Assembly (NCBI GenBank): GCA_030686995.1
Contig: CM060680.1
Coordinates: 201,673,322-201,737,321, forward strand
Origin: Artemisia argyi
Lineage: Eukaryota > Streptophyta > Magnoliopsida > Asterales > Asteraceae
DNA: 64,000 nucleotides
Direction: 5' to 3'
Below are positions 49,862 through 61,899 of the stretch, piece by piece; within the stretch, counting starts at the first letter, position 1; each line of letters begins with the position of its first letter. The notes beneath the pieces are model-generated. The model ran no database searches, was not told the origin of the DNA, and saw only the letters and a program-made list of their open reading frames with translations. A program made the position numbers and the translations under genes.

Positions 49862-50480
49862 GGTTAGGGTATGACTGTTATTATACGGGAGCTAATACCA
49901 TTTCAAACGGGCCAGAAATTGGCCTAGGATTTGGGGCAAAACGGGATAGCAAACTGGGCTAAGGTTTGGGGCCAAATTTTGGCGGGAAAGACGCACCTAA
50001 AACGGTGTCGTATGTATCTGGATTTAATATAAACTCTAATGTATTACTTGTCAACATATGTCTCTTTGACTTGTTAGTCAATATATGTCGGAGATATAGC
50101 TCTTAAGAAATGTGCTCTTTGAACTAGGTAGCTTAGCTACATTTTTTTATATGTTTATCCAAGAAACGTATTCATACTTTTTAGCAGTAGTAATATCACA
50201 AAGAAATTATCGTTGTAATTAGTTATAGGACAGCAACACCAATATTCAATTTTGCCGGAGCGGAGTATGGGGAGGTAGGATCTGGAAACGAGTTCTTCAT
50301 GGTGTTCTAGAGATGACAATACTGAATCTTTGTTTTTTTATAAATGCAATACGATGTTTTACCAATGGGAAATTAAGATGGTAATAAGAATTTTGCTTGA
50401 TAGTCTTGATGTTCGTTGCATTTCTAGCCAAAATTAAATAAGAACTTTCATAGAAATTTATGTACGTGTATCAATGGCCT
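49862..50480. other. No gene
   Basis: AT-rich intergenic DNA between the hAT element and a Helitron 3' end. No ORF or recognisable repeat. Confidence 0.5.
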
Positions 50481-50884
50481 GACTTTAATGGGCTTGTGAT
50501 AGTATCTAACCTTTAACGGGCCTCGAACTTGGTAAGTAATTTTTTATATAATAAAACAAAACCCTTATTGGTAATTTTTCATTTAAAAAAAATCAATTCA
50601 TACCTTATTTAGTAATCATTGTATTAAAAAAAATTTATTTTCTTATTAGATAATATTTTATATTTATCCATAACACAAGTAGAAGATAAATACAAAAAAT
50701 ATAGATAAAATGCAATTAATAATAGAATTAAAATTTTTAAATAATTATCTTTAATAATAAAAAACTATAATTAAACATCATAAATCAAACAAAACAAAAA
50801 TTAAATTATTTGTTTTTTAATAAATAAAAATATATGATTCAAAAAATTTTTAAAAACACGCACGTGCACGGGCATTATAACTAG
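50481..50884 (+). mobile_element. Helitron 3' end
   Basis: The sequence CACGCACGTGCACGGGCATT followed by ATAACTAG ends at 50884, with T next. This is the plant Helitron 3' signature: a short GC-rich palindrome about 10 bp before CTAG, insertion before T. The 5' TC end was not located, so the left border given is only the AT-rich part that resembles a Helitron tail. Confidence 0.5.
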
Positions 50885-51665
50885 TAATCTTAACAGTGAC
50901 ATCTCTCTATCGTTTATACACTACTCAATACAATTGCAAGATATAACGTTTTTCAGTTTTTACGTGTTATTCTTGTTCTTCAAGTGAACAAACTTTGTTA
51001 TAATAATGGCACATCTCTGTTCAAGGTTAAAAATGCATGCGAAAATAAACTATCCCACTGTTTCATTGCTTACTATTACATGGAAAGTTTGACATAATAC
51101 TTAGAATGCTACTTCACTTGGAAAATCGTAGTACCATTGTATTATTATCTCCATAGTTTACCTAACTTCTATTCCTACTTGGTCATAATTTATCACAATC
51201 ATCTCATTTAATCATCAGTTATTTATAATAATTCGACTCTAATTGACTATTTCTATTGGGTGTACAGTGTACTAATTCGAATATCTCACTATCCTGGGTC
51301 AATATTGTCAATATATAAGTACAGGCAATTTTGATTCCAAAAAACTATCTTCTTTGCTAGTCCTCATGAGTGGTCATAGGAACCGCCAAGGTGGCAGGTA
51401 TTCGAAATAATTCGACTCTAATTGAGCTATTTTTATGAATTTCATGCAAACTTTAATGAATACAGATATCTTTTAACTTAGCTATAAAAAAAAAGTATTT
51501 ATAAGGCATGCACTAGTGTATAAGGTGCATCTCAAGCACTCGTTGAACCATTTTCCCGAGAGAGGGGAGGTGCCACAGATGAATTTTGGGGCTAATATGT
51601 TTTTCCATATTTTGTTAAGGCTGGTCGTCATTGTAATCCACAACCCAAACTGAATGACCAATAGC

Positions 51666-51705
<40 letters not shown>

Positions 51706-52009
51706 CACACACACCATAGTTAATGAAGACGGGTCAAACCAACCGAGCTAATTTTTTACCTAATCAACCCATATGGAACTTCTATTCATCTATATGAGAT
51801 GTCTCCTATTACACTTAAGAATGAGAGTGATAACACTGAAATGATATTGCATACAATATAATGTTCATAAATCTCATTTGCTGCAAGGAAATGTAAACAA
51901 GGAGTTACACATAAGAAACCTTTGATAGATGGAAATGATACAAAACAGTATATAGATTTAACAGTATTATGCAATATCTTTTGGAATGACCCTCATGGTT
52001 AAAAATGGT
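50885..52009. other. Intergenic; poly-A tract; 3' flank of ankyrin-PGG paralogue 2
   Basis: No gene. A short repeat AATTCGACTCTAATTGA occurs at 51232 and 51411. Poly-A lies at 51668-51704. 51800-52009 resembles the 3' flank of paralogue 1. Confidence 0.5.
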
Positions 52010-53703
52010 TCAGTAGAAGTAGTCATACAGTTCTCTACCAAAAATGCCACCACCATATGTAGCACTTATCAGTTCAACGATAAGAGGACATTGCAAGGTC
52101 ACAAAAGACGTAATTGGAAGGCATGTCAATACACCTATCGGAATAAGCATCGAAGAGTTACCTTGTCCAAACACAAGGAACAATGTTGCTCCAAAAGCTA
52201 TGATCATTGCTGTTGTTGATAGGAACAACATAGTGAGGCCAATAATCAGCTTCGTTGGTAACTTGAGGAGAAAGTCTTGTTCCGCAAAACGTGCGGTTAG
52301 GATCGATAAAAACAATAACAACGACGTAACAGCTGTGAATAATGATATCGCATTAGATATAGCAAATACCGTGAACGCAATTTTGTTAGTAAAAATCGGT
52401 ATCCCTGATTCTTGATTATTACCACCGGGCACAGTTATAGCTGCTGCAAACACAATGGTGATAATGAGTGCTGCTGTAATTGTATACGACTCGGCAGTTT
52501 TCTTTATCCAGTTCTCTCCTTCGATCACCAAGTCTTTATGCTCTCTTGTAAATACCTCTTGAGGTGTTTCACCATCTAAGTTCTTTTGTATCCGGTTAAG
52601 AGGACATACAAATCGTTCAACTTCCTAATAAATATTATGATATATTAACCTTGGAAGATATATGATGATATGTCTTAAGAACTTTACGTATGCTAAATGA
52701 AATTCAAACTTCGAGTCATTGGTTAAAGTACTCACCTTGAACCATTGTAGTTCGCGTTGAATCTGCAAAGCTGCCCCCGATATGAGATTCAATTTGTTAG
52801 TAGGTGCTAATCTTGCAGCCAAATGCAAGAGGTTATTCCAAGAAGAATCTTTGATTGTTTTATAAATATTTTTGTGCTCGCTCATTTCATATAGTAGGTT
52901 GTAAATCTTCTCTGAACGACTTATCACTGAATATTGAATAAAATTGTGACCATCTTCATTGGTACTCCAAATTGCATCTGGAAACGACTTCACAATATGT
53001 CTAATAAAAGTTGATGCATTTCTTCTAGTGGCTTCAAAAGTCGAAGTCGTGTAATACTTGTGATAGGTGCTGGAGTTATCTTTATCAAGAATCTTGTTAC
53101 AGACATTAGATAAGATATTTGTTGCATCTTTATGAATCTGAAATGTATTTTCAATGAAAGGACGTACTGCCATAAAGACAAATTAGAATATCAAACAAAC
53201 AAGTAACTTTCTTTCTCTTACATTTTTTGTCATATAATATTGTAACTTTTGATTTTTCTTACCAAGCACCTTAAGGAATCCATATAACATAATTGTGACC
53301 ATGAAAAAGACTGCAAGATGAGATGATTGTTAGAAATGTGGAGATCTGATGTTACGGTCCAACCCATGAGTTACAATAACATTAATTAGTGTGTACATTG
53401 AAGTATTTACTTTCAACTTTTCAAGAGGGTGAGTGAATTATAATAAGAATGTTGTTTTTTGTGAGAATCATGTATGAATCGTTTAAAAAGTTCATCTTTC
53501 ACACTGTCTTCTTTTTGGATTTCTAATTTAAATAATCATATATTATAACATAATTGAAAAAATAAAAAAATTCATGCAACTATTCTTTGATAAAATGTGA
53601 TTAATTTGGATGAACGATTTTTTGCAACTAACTCATAAATTGTTGTAATTCATTTCTACCTTAATTAGTGTACTCCTATAATCATTAATGTAAGAGATAA
53701 TTG

Positions 53704-53785
<82 letters not shown>

Positions 53786-56700
53786 ATCACATAAAGAAAT
53801 ACTATGTGATTATTTGGTTATATTATATGATTATCTCAGGAATAATTATTTAGTTGTCAAAAAGCTTTCATGAAAAAGTTTTAAGAAGTCATTTACAAAA
53901 TTATCTAAATAAGACACAAAATATTGAAAAAAAAAATAGTTTAATAGTTTTACCTTCTAATGTAAATAGAAATTCTTATATAAGCTAGAACCATATAGAA
54001 GAGAGGTTAAAAAATAAATGATAAAATCAAATCAAATAAAAACTTTCATTGTGAGAAATGAAGATAAAATTAACTCAAATTTGTCCAAAAGAATCCACAA
54101 TATAGTGGAGATTTGGGATTAAAATTCTTGGAATTTCATTCTAAAAGTTGATTAAGGCAATTGCATAGTATTTTCGTGCACTATTAAAAAGGAAATGATA
54201 AATAATGTAACTAACTTGTCACGGACTATGGTTCTGCGTAGCCTACTAATTATATGACATTTATGTAACTCACACTTTCAATTTCGAAATTTGTATGTAT
54301 TTTGTGACAATTTTACCATTTTGTTTATCAATAACGGAGGTGTAAAATTGCCACAAAAATTTATATAATAAACACAAAGGTCGAAATTCAAAAATGTGAG
54401 TTATATAAAAGTAAAAAATGATTAAGCTATATGGAACCACAAAATGTTACAAGTTAGTTTTATTTTTATTTTTATTATTATTAACCCTTATTTAAAGATC
54501 GTGAAAAAAAAAAACTAAATTTTGAAATTCGATCAATTTACTTTCCCCATCCTCTCTTTGGCATACACATTTTAAAGAATCTTAGGAAACTTTTTCTTTT
54601 CAAATTTTATTTTACTTCAAACTATTAATTAAGATGGTTTATGTTAAGAAAAAAGTGTGAAAATTTTCACAATAAATAGGAGTTTGGGAAATGAAAAATT
54701 ACATTCTTTTGTTAAGTCAATTTTAAATAAGAAGTTGAAAAAGTTATCAAATTCTTCTCTTTTAATCTTTTTATCACGTTGTTGTTATTTAATGTTTATC
54801 GTGTCATGACGTACCTCCTAAAAGTAAGATACAAAGATAAGTAAATATCTTTAAAGGTAGGGGACTACATGACGAATCCCGATAGTTCAAAAGTCTGTCT
54901 ATAGTAGGCTTGTAGGGAGCACCCATCCTATCAAACTCTTCCTCAAAACCTGAAACATAGATCAAAAGTTGGCGTGCGTACATGAGCTTTTATTAATTGA
55001 AATATTAAAGAAACAAATTCATTACCTTCCCTAGTTTCCCAAAATTCGAGTTCACGTGGAAAGTTTTGAGCTAAGGCCGTCAACACAGCATCACTATCGT
55101 CAACTATGGCATCGGGGTAATCATTGATTATCTTTTTTGCTAAGCCTACATATTTCAGAAAATTAGTGGTATATAAAATGACTAGCTCATCACAACTTTT
55201 GAAGACAATAGACGGCACTTACTAAAATCTTGACAAGAGATAGCAAGAACGACAAGATCCTCGCCACTTTTGCCCGAAAAAAGAGCATCGTACTCTTTTT
55301 CTTGTTGTTGAAGCAGACACTTTGATGTCCTGATATCCTCGCCACTTATGTCCGTATTAAGGTCACCGTACTTTTTTTCTTGTTGTTCAAACGTCTTACA
55401 TGTCATGATATCCTCACCCCATAAAAGAGCACTGTACTCTTTTTCTTTTTCTTCAAGCATATACCTATATACTTTCATGTGCTCAAACAGACAGTGAGAC
55501 GTCTTGGTATGCATATTGGAAACAGATAATGCAAGTGGAGTGTGACCCTCCTTGTCTTTGGCTAATAACAATTCTGGGTTTCTTTCCACCAAGATGTTGA
55601 TAGCTTCAGTGTTGCCACCAATAGCAGCAACATGAAGAAGACTGCTTCCATCTGAATTTACCAAATCTATCAGTGTGTTCTCTGTCGGTGTCATTTCCAG
55701 CAATATCTTTAATAATTCATGATTCTTGGTAGAAGAACCCACTGCTACATGGAGTACTGTGTTTCCATTATTCGTGAGCTTGTCCCAGGGTCTGAGACCA
55801 GCTTGTCGTAATTTGCTTAAACCAAAGCTTCCTTCTATAATATACTTATAAAGCAATCTCTTGATCTCTTCTTTCCTGGTCTTTTCTTCTGTTGGCTCGT
55901 ATTTTGATTTTGCATCTTCGGATATTGAATTCATTTCTATCACTGATTCTGCTTGTCTTGTCGCTAATTTTGTTTCTACATGATCAAAACGTTCAATTTG
56001 ATTATCAATGTTAAAATATAACTCATCACTTAAATTAAATTAAATTGTCAGAAAACTAAAAAGCATACCTTATGAAAACCAATACTTGGTACTAAATTAA
56101 ACTACTATCAAAAAAGTTACTTTAGACAATTGGTGTAAGTGGCAACACATACATTCCTCTACGTGATTTTCTCTATAACAATTTCTAGAACCGGTTAGAA
56201 TAAAAATAAAAGAAAGTTGGTTTAAAAATAGTGTTACAACAAATACAATAATGTCTTTGTTGAAAAAGATTTTTGCATTAAATAACCAACGTTGTTTCAG
56301 TAAATAAGCCAGAGATGGTCCTAGTAGATCATTGCATATGTCTTTGACTTGGTCAAGTTCAAAACATACTATTAGAGAGCACCGGTCAAGCCATTCGTTG
56401 TGAATCATATAAAAATGGAATAACATATACCATCATATTAACTGATCAATCGTCATGTCATTATAAGTTTAATGAGAACTACATGATTTGGATCATTTAT
56501 TTTAAATCACAAAATCAAACAAATGAAACTAAGATTAGGAAATTAAAGGAGAGACTGTACATATACCTGCTGCTTGTTGACGAACCCAAGGACCATAACT
56601 GCGTTGCAGTTCATCCCACACATCTTTTGCAGTAAAATCTGTGTTCTTGTGTTTGGGTTTGAGACGATCGACAACCTTCTTTGCTACCCCGTCAGAAAGT

Positions 56701-56891
56701 GAACCAAGAATCCAAACTTTGACAAGGGAATCTGATGCAATCCATGCATCTATATCTCCCACTTTCCCTTTCCCTTTCCCTGCAGGACTTGGAAACTGAC
56801 CATCGATGAAACCATACATATGATGACTCTTTAAGAGACATAGAATTTGTGTTTCCCACACATTATACGTATCCTTACTGCTCAGCTTCAT
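52010..56891 (-). CDS. Copia-gag-like (UBN2) domain fused to ankyrin repeats and PGG membrane domain, paralogue 2
   Basis: Seven exons join in phase: 56567-56891, 55223-55975, 55026-55145, 54815-54949, 53263-53310, 52736-53166 and 52010-52624, 808 aa from the in-frame ATG at 56891 (MKLSSKDTYNVWE). Exon 1 is a gag-like domain typical of Copia retrotransposons (YNVWETQILCLL, GFIDGQFPSP, VKVWILGSLS, TAKDVWDELQRSYGP). Its donor (GCAG|GTATAT) and the acceptor CATGTAG join it to the ankyrin part. Exons 2-7 match paralogue 1: ankyrin repeats, a charged triple repeat, and a PGG domain (ITVPGGNNQE near residue 670) with four hydrophobic helices. An upstream ATG (56994, MNAASTSNPSSIVEVGQDS) reads into the gag-like frame only if one base is removed near 56940, so the longer N-terminus appears frameshifted. 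Membrane localisation and a signalling or defence role are inferred from ACD6/ITN1 relatives. Confidence 0.8.
53707..53782. repeat. (AT)n microsatellite in an intron of paralogue 2
   Basis: About 76 bp of perfect TA repeats lie in the long intron between exons 4 and 5, an intron that in paralogue 1 carries a poly-A tract instead. Confidence 0.95.
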
Positions 56892-57077
56892 GATAATGAA
56901 ATTTGGGGCAACAAAATGCGAAGGGTATGGATACGCTTGAGTCTTGACCAACTTCCACTATGGAACTTGGATTAGAAGTAGAAGCTGCATTCATCATCTT
57001 TATCTTAGTTAAAATTTGTATCTTTTTTACTTTCTTTGTGTGAATCCTCCTTCCATCTTCTTACATATTTAAACTAA

Positions 57078-57627
57078 AAGATGAAGTAACTTAATGTTGA
57101 CAAAAGCCACGTTAGGATTCCTTGCTTCATGAAGCATGATTGGGATTCCTTTCTGGGTTGTGTTCGGACCCGTCAAGGCATGCAAATTTTAGATAAACTA
57201 CGGTCGGAAAAATCCTTAAAAATGCATCATACTTGCCACAAATGTGACTTTCGTATACTGAACAAATAACTTTCCTTATATGGGTACTAAACTTTCATTT
57301 TTTGGTCTTTTTGATATTTTGTTACATTTTTGCCCCTCAAATTTTTTAAAATCCAGAGGCAAAAATATCAAAAATTACATCAAAAAGATCAAAAAATGAA
57401 AGTTTAGTACCCATATAAGGAAAGTTATTTGTTCAGTACACGAAAATCATATTTGTAACAAGTATAGTACATTAATAGATATTTTGCCCTAAGCTAAAAG
57501 ATGAAGTATAACTTAATGCTGACAAAAGCCATGTTAAGATTCCTTGCATCATGAAGCATGATTGGGATTCCTTTCTTGGTTTGTTCGGAACCCGTCAAAG
57601 CATGCAAATTTTAGATACACTATAGTG
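57078..57627. repeat. Direct repeats flanking a fold-back MITE
   Basis: 57078-57201 and 57497-57627 are near-identical (AAGCATGATTGGGATTCCTT; GTCAA.GCATGCAAATTTTAG). Between them is an inverted-repeat element (about 57208-57490) whose arms include CTGAACAAATAACTTTCCTT and GGTACTAAACTTTCATTTTT. Confidence 0.7.
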
Positions 57628-57883
57628 GCCTCTTGAAGTCTATAAGGTGTTTGATGGCAGAGTCATAATAATAACATTTCTAGTTATGGTTCTTCCCTTT
57701 CTATCACATTGGTCACTTTTTATTGGTTTGGAGCTTCTATGACCCACCGATCAAATTTTGGAACATTGGTCTTTTGTAGAGTTAGAATTGGTAATTTAGT
57801 GTATGTATACTTTGGAAGGGATAACTTTGTAGTTGTATTTCGCTTTATCATTTTGCTCTTCTCGTATATTTAATAATCTACTA

Positions 57884-58119
57884 CGATTGTGGTTGTTTTG
57901 TTTATATATACTTTGTATTTGTTTCATTTTTAATGATTATAATAATTTGATGTATTTTAGGGGTTCGAGTGGTATAAAAATCGTATAAATTTTGGTCTCT
58001 TCGATTGTGGTTGTTTTATATATACTTTGTATTTGTTTCATTTTTATTGATTATAATAATTTGATGTATTTTAGGAAGAAAAAGAAGAAAAAGAAAAGAA
58101 GCATGATTGGTCAATAAAA
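57884..58119. repeat. 118-bp tandem duplication
   Basis: CGATTGTGGTTGTTTT followed by TATATATACTTTGTATTTG starts at 57884 and again at 58002, with small differences. Non-coding. Confidence 0.7.
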
Positions 58120-58226
58120 GTTAAAATTGTATACCAGATTGATCAAAATTGGTGGTGTTGCATTGATGAAAATAATAATAATAATAAAAAATTTGCTAGA
58201 TGGGGAGAGCCGAAGATATATATATA

Positions 58227-59012
58227 TCTATACTACATATAAAGGAAAAATGATCAAAGTGGAAAAGTGAAAAAGTGAAAAGTCAATTAATGTGAAATGT
58301 TGAAAAATCTTATTAAATGAAATTATGAAATATAATTAATACTCTTATTAAAACACCCCATTACTTAAAAGTACAATGATTTATTCACATTTTACAACCA
58401 ATTAAAAACGTATCTACCAAATTAAATACAACCAATTAAAACAATTAATACAAATCACAAACCGGGTTAACCAGGGACGCTTCAAACCCGACAGGTTGAA
58501 CCGGTTTAATTTGACCCGTTTTCGACCCAACCTAGCAAATTGACCCGGTTTAAATCGATCAATTTTTCGACCGGAACGGTTCAACCGGTTGAACCACCCG
58601 TGTCGAACCGGGTTTCAAAACATTATGTTTAATTCTCAAATCTTCAAACTTTTATTATTTTTCGTTTATAACCCATAAACTTTTTTTATCACTAAAACTA
58701 TATGTCGCTATAAAATCCCGTTGCTATGCACGGGTTGACCTTGGACACTTCAAATCCGTCGGGTTGACCCGGATTAATTAAACCCGTTTTTGACCCAATC
58801 CGTCGGGTTTACCCGGTTTAAATTGACCCATTTTTTGACCAGAACGGTTCTACAGGTTCAACCACCCGGGTCGAACCGGACTTCAAAACATTATGTTTAA
58901 TCCCCAAATCCTCAAACGTTTATTATTTTTCGTTTATAACCCATAAACTTTTTTATCACTAAAACTATCTGCCGCTAAAAAATCCCGTTGCTATGCACAG
59001 GTACTCGTCTAG
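58227..59012 (+). mobile_element. Short non-autonomous Helitron (786 bp)
   Basis: The 5' end TCTATACTACATATAAAGG and the 3' end CCCGTTGCTATGCACAGG...CTAG (59009-59012) are typical of plant Helitrons. The base before is A and the base after is T, as expected for insertion into AT. The 3' half is a tandem duplication of about 268 bp (58463-58730 and 58731-58998), each copy ending in the CCCGTTGCTATGCAC hairpin region. No ORF. Confidence 0.75.

Positions 59013-59072
<60 letters not shown>
59013..59072. repeat. (AT)n microsatellite between two Helitrons
   Basis: TATG, then about 54 bp of TA repeats. It lies between the CTAG end of one Helitron and the TC start of the next. Confidence 0.9.
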
Positions 59073-59075
<3 letters not shown>

Positions 59076-59518
59076 ACTATCTTAATAAAACAGGGTTTTG
59101 AAAAACAATCTCATTCCCAAAATATCTTAAAACCTGCCACCTGTAAATTATACCTCATCCGACGGTCCTGGATCAATGTTGTTTTCTCAACAATAAATGC
59201 AACAATTTTAGGCGAAATCATTTTGGGCGACATCATTTGGTTCATTTCTTTAAAAAAATACACACACAATCCTCTCCCTCTGAACATCCCCTTCTTCAAA
59301 CTCTAACCGAAATCCTTCAAACCATCACCTCCCCCAAATCAATTAATCGCTAATTTTTGCCTACAAAACATTTCTCAATAAAATCAACTAATCATTTAAT
59401 CCCTACTAATAAGAATTGATTTTGTTTCAAATACAAACACACATCCCCATCAAGTAAACGAACTATTATTCAGAAATTCTCAAACAAAACGACGCAAAAA
59501 TCAACCAGAGGTAAATAT

Positions 59519-59554
<36 letters not shown>

Positions 59555-60107
59555 GTTTTGATTATCGAAGAAAATGATTTGGATGTTGAAGTTTTGTGAT
59601 TGATTATGCTAAAAGGACGTCATGATAGATTTGTGGCGGCTACATCTAACATATTTAGTTTAGTTTTATTAATTAAATTGGTTCTCTCATTTTTATTTTG
59701 ATGGATTTTTGAATGTTTGATGGATGTATACTATGTCTGAACAATTATCTTTTTGTAATAGGTGTTTGATGAAGGTATTTACCAAGTGTTTGATGAAATG
59801 TCTAAGAGAATAATATAAAAGGACCCGTTTCTTCTCCAGGTTGTTTCAGGTAGATTAATAAACGCTTATTCTACAAATTATTGGATGCTTGGAGCAACCT
59901 TTCGGTTATGTACTTATATATGATGAAATGCTAATTAGTGAATATTTGTTTAAACACAAGAACCTGATGATGAGAAGCATGCGGTTATACCTACAAGTTG
60001 ATTTGAGCTATCAATCATAATGTTTCATTGGTATTTTTATATATACATACATTGTGTATAGAATTTTGGTTGTGCTGTTCCAAGGCCTGCAACCTAGGTT
60101 TTTTACA

Positions 60108-60454
60108 TGTGTTTCGGGACCCCTCAGCTGGTAGGTGGATTATTGTCCGTGTTCAGGGTTATACCAAATGAAATGCATATGCACAGGTGATGTTTGTTCA
60201 TTGAGTTTGTGGTATCGTTATGTTCTTTGCTGATTTTGTAAATTTAAATTTGGAGTTATGATTCTGAATGACTGTGTTTATAGGTTGCAATCAGTACCAC
60301 TCATGTGTATAAAAGCGATGAAGTTGTCAACCATGTCATCCAAGCGGGACCACTTCCCGGGATTGGTACTAAGATCCTTCTTCTTTCTTTAGGTACATGT
60401 TATAAGATTGATTAGCACATACATCAATTAACACATGCATTTGTTGTTGTTGTT

Positions 60455-60500
<46 letters not shown>

Positions 60501-61320
60501 GTAAAACAAGTTCTGTAACACATTAATTGTCCATTTATTTGTAGCTTTTAGCATGATAAGAGTAATTGAAAAGCACACACGCAGCAAGAAAGCTTCAGAG
60601 TTGAGACAAGGGATGCTTAATATGGATGTATTTGAGTAAGTTGCAACAAAGGATGCTTAAAAGGGTCACATTATTTAGTTCAGCCCCTTGAATTGAGTCG
60701 GTGTAAATTAATTTCAGCTCACCTTCTTCCTTTAATTGCAACCTTCAAGTCCATGGGCAAATATAAAGCACTTTTATGCCCACAAGCACCATGCAATTGA
60801 ATATGTTATCCTAATTAATTACTTTTGGTTTTTTGTTGTTGTAAAGGTCTGCAAAATATTACATGGTCAATAATGTATTCAATACTACGCAACAAAGAAG
60901 ATCACCTATCAGTTCATCCAAGTGCTACTTGCGTGTCTGGAAAGGAACGAATGTTGAATGCTGAAGAGGTATGTATCTTATTCAAATAAATCGTCTTTCT
61001 TTTAGTTTCTGATATGTTTCATTTTTTTCTGTCACTTTTCTGTTCAGGTGCGATTGGATGAGTTCTACATTAGTTCAAAGCTCATTTATGATAAATTTGG
61101 TGTAGTAGTTGGGGATAAGGTAAGGAAAGTTACTACAACATGTTCTCCGTTATCTAAAATTTGGTCTCATTGTTGAATTTTTCTTATAGTATATTGGTGT
61201 AATGGAATCACAGGAGTGGAATGGTCTTGCAATTGATCAGAAAGAGATGTTTGTTTTGTCATATGGGTTTGAATAGACGGGATGGTGTTTCTCTCCATTT
61301 CATCATACAAGGCGATAAAG
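60108..61320 (+). pseudogene. Exon-like segments of an unidentified gene
   Basis: Short open pieces with splice-like borders lie in a row on the plus strand: about 60284-60360 (VAISTTHVYKSDEVVNHVIQ), about 60550-60636 (VIEKHTRSKKASELRQGML), about 60847-60969 (ending CVSGKERMLNAEE before a GTATGT donor), and 61048-61119 (VRLDEFYISSKLIYDKFGVV before a GTAAGG donor). Some junctions are in phase and others are not. I could not identify the protein. The pieces could be a gene captured by the Helitron-like element or a decayed resident gene. Confidence 0.35.
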
Positions 61321-61605
61321 TAAGTCGTATATTCTTAGCATATTCTATTGGTTATGTTAATGGTGGAAGTTTTTGATCCATTTTCTCATGAATGGGTTGG
61401 TTTAGTAACCGGATATTCTTAACAGGTAAAAAAAATGGCATTCACAAAAAACGATTCAAACATGTTTAAAGTCTCAATTAAATTTTTTATTGATCATTAT
61501 CTAAAGGCTTCAGAATTGGTTTATTTGAGGAAAATAGATTATTAGTGTAATTACATTTTGTTGTCATCATATTTTCAGGACGGAAATCCTTGGCTTAGTT
61601 AAATC

Positions 61606-61843
61606 ATTCTAGATAAAAATAATTCCTCATGCGATTTCTTGGTTTACAGGTGAAGTTGTTCAACAAGATTCGTTTGAAGGACTTGAAGAAGATAAGTATG
61701 ATGGTCATATTGAAGATGATGAGAATTCTAGATAAAAATAATTCCTCATGCGATTTCTTGGTTTACAAGTGAAGTTGTTCAACAAGATTCGTTTGAAGGA
61801 CTTGAAGAAGATGAGTATGATGGTCATATTGAAGATTATGAGA
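61606..61843 (+). repeat. 119-bp tandem duplication including an acidic exon-like segment
   Basis: Units start at 61606 and 61725 (ATTCTAGATAAAAATAATTC). Each contains GGTTTACAGGTGAAGTTG or a variant, and an open frame EVVQQDSFEGLEEDEYDGHI. The first unit keeps a TTTACAG acceptor; the second has TTTACAAG. After the second copy the frame runs into a D/E-rich stretch (DENDDDEDKKGKQK) and stops. Confidence 0.7.
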
Positions 61844-61899
61844 AAGATGACGAGAATGATGATGACGAAGATAAAAAGGGTAAGCAAAAATAAGGTACA

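Larger units (their letters stand above)
56995..58226. other. 5' flank of paralogue 2 with a fold-back MITE and local duplications
   Basis: No ORF. It contains the probable 5' UTR/promoter of the gag-ankyrin-PGG gene, a direct duplication of about 120 bp around a MITE (57078-57627), and a 118-bp tandem duplication (57884-58119). Confidence 0.6.

Noticed and set aside
60369..60587. Lysine-rich ORF
   Set aside because: Translation of the poly-T tract at about 60455-60499 on the minus strand.
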